From NCBI GenBank assembly GCA_038240335.1, contig JBBSDV010000079.1, positions 1-14,113 of the forward strand: a stretch of DNA of 14,113 nt, in the 5' to 3' direction. Positions 13,894 to 14,113 of the stretch are shown one piece after another. The DNA is from JBBSDV01 sp038240335. Its GTDB lineage: Bacteria > Chloroflexota > Dehalococcoidia > DSTF01 > JACRBR01. Every line of letters starts with the position of its first letter. Position 1 is the first letter of the stretch. The position numbers and the translations under genes were made by a program. The notes beneath the pieces were generated by a model. It was not told the DNA's origin. It did no database searches and saw nothing but the letters and a program-made list of their open reading frames with translations.

Positions 13894-13942
13894 CCGCGAC
13901 AGGAGCGCCAGTCGACGGCGTTGCATCGAGAGGGGACGGCTG

Positions 13943-14113
13943 ATGGAGGATCGGGACGCCCTGGTGCGGCACTATCGTGAAATGCAGGACGCGCTGCTCT
14001 CGGTGATCGAAGGCCTGAGCGATGAGGCGATGGCAGAACGCTCGCTCGACGGGTGGTCGGTCGCCGATCATCTCCTGCACGTGGCGGATTGGGATGACAT
14101 TCGGGCGACCGAA
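13943..14113 (+). CDS. DinB/DfsB-family protein, 3'-truncated by window edge
   Basis: Only the first 57 residues are present. LSDEAMAERSLDGWSVADHL followed by LHVADWDD (about 25-52) is the signature of DinB-like four-helix-bundle proteins, in which His in the DHLxH segment (His43 or His46) is one ligand of a metal triad; the other two would lie beyond the window. Families of this type include bacillithiol- and mycothiol-dependent transferases and many proteins of unknown role, and the visible part cannot say which. AGAGGGGA lies just upstream of ATG 13943 as a ribosome-binding site. Confidence 0.8.
   Translation, partial: MEDRDALVRHYREMQDALLSVIEGLSDEAMAERSLDGWSVADHLLHVADWDDIRATE

Larger units (their letters stand above)
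13550..13942. other. Hairpin-rich non-coding stretch before the DinB-like gene
   Basis: About 390 bp with no gene I can support. It holds a 13-bp hairpin (13646-13679), a 6-bp stem GGCAGG/CCTGCC (13681-13686 with 13701-13706), an 18-bp tandem repeat (13776-13811), and an 8-bp stem (13869-13876 with 13886-13893). Reading frames exist on both strands, but they are Arg-rich, resemble nothing, and run through the hairpins. It could be a structured leader, a small RNA, or two overlapping untranslated regions. Confidence 0.5.

Noticed and set aside
13659..13943. 94-codon frame ending in TGATG overlap with the DinB-like start
   Set aside because: The overlap looks attractive, but the start is inside the strong hairpin, there is no ribosome-binding site, and the translation is low-complexity and unfamiliar.

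Overview
The window is high-GC bacterial chromosome with short intergenic gaps and many overlapping genes. No 16S/23S genes or other decisive marker is present. The gene order (S18, PPIase, homoserine dehydrogenase, threonine synthase, then a MoxR/DUF58/DUF4129 set), the zinc-ligand S18 with a poly-Gly N-terminus, and the kinds of dispersed intergenic repeat remind me most of soil or aquatic Chloroflexota (Dehalococcoidia-like). That placement is an inference from memory; another high-GC phylum is possible.

Layout. (1) 1-5127, plus strand: the 3' end of rpsR, then four tightly packed genes. These are a membrane-anchored parvulin-type PPIase, homoserine dehydrogenase with an ACT domain (hom), an uncharacterised coiled-coil protein, and threonine synthase (thrC). 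The last four overlap by 11, 4 and 4 bp, so they look translationally coupled. No homoserine kinase gene is present. (2) 5128-5629: a sparse gap with one possible 58-aa membrane peptide. (3) 5630-6869, minus strand: an arsenic pair, arsR then arsM. A consensus sigma70-type promoter lies under a perfect palindrome, and the predicted transcript start is at the arsR start codon. (4) 6951-11253, minus strand: MoxR ATPase, DUF58 protein and a polytopic DUF4129 protein. DUF58 and DUF4129 are separated by a three-unit tandem repeat of about 200 bp. (5) 11445-14113, plus strand: a VOC-fold protein with a disordered tail, two unrecognised proteins that share a C-terminal module (one membrane-anchored, one soluble), a hairpin-rich non-coding stretch, and the start of a DinB-like gene.

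The most unusual structure is the repeat array at 8285-8879. Every unit carries a copy of the DUF58/DUF4129 junction. DUF58 ends in an ATGA overlap with a 68-codon mini-ORF, which ends in an ATGA overlap with a 62-codon mini-ORF, then a 68-codon one, and that one ends in an ATGA overlap with the true DUF4129 start. Despite almost 600 bp of inserted sequence, an unbroken chain of four stop/start overlaps still links the two genes. Other points worth a second look are the coiled-coil gene inside the threonine operon, the operator/promoter arrangement at arsR, the matching Cys-Cys tails of ArsR and ArsM, the paired proteins of unknown function, and a 13-bp hairpin upstream of the DinB-like gene.
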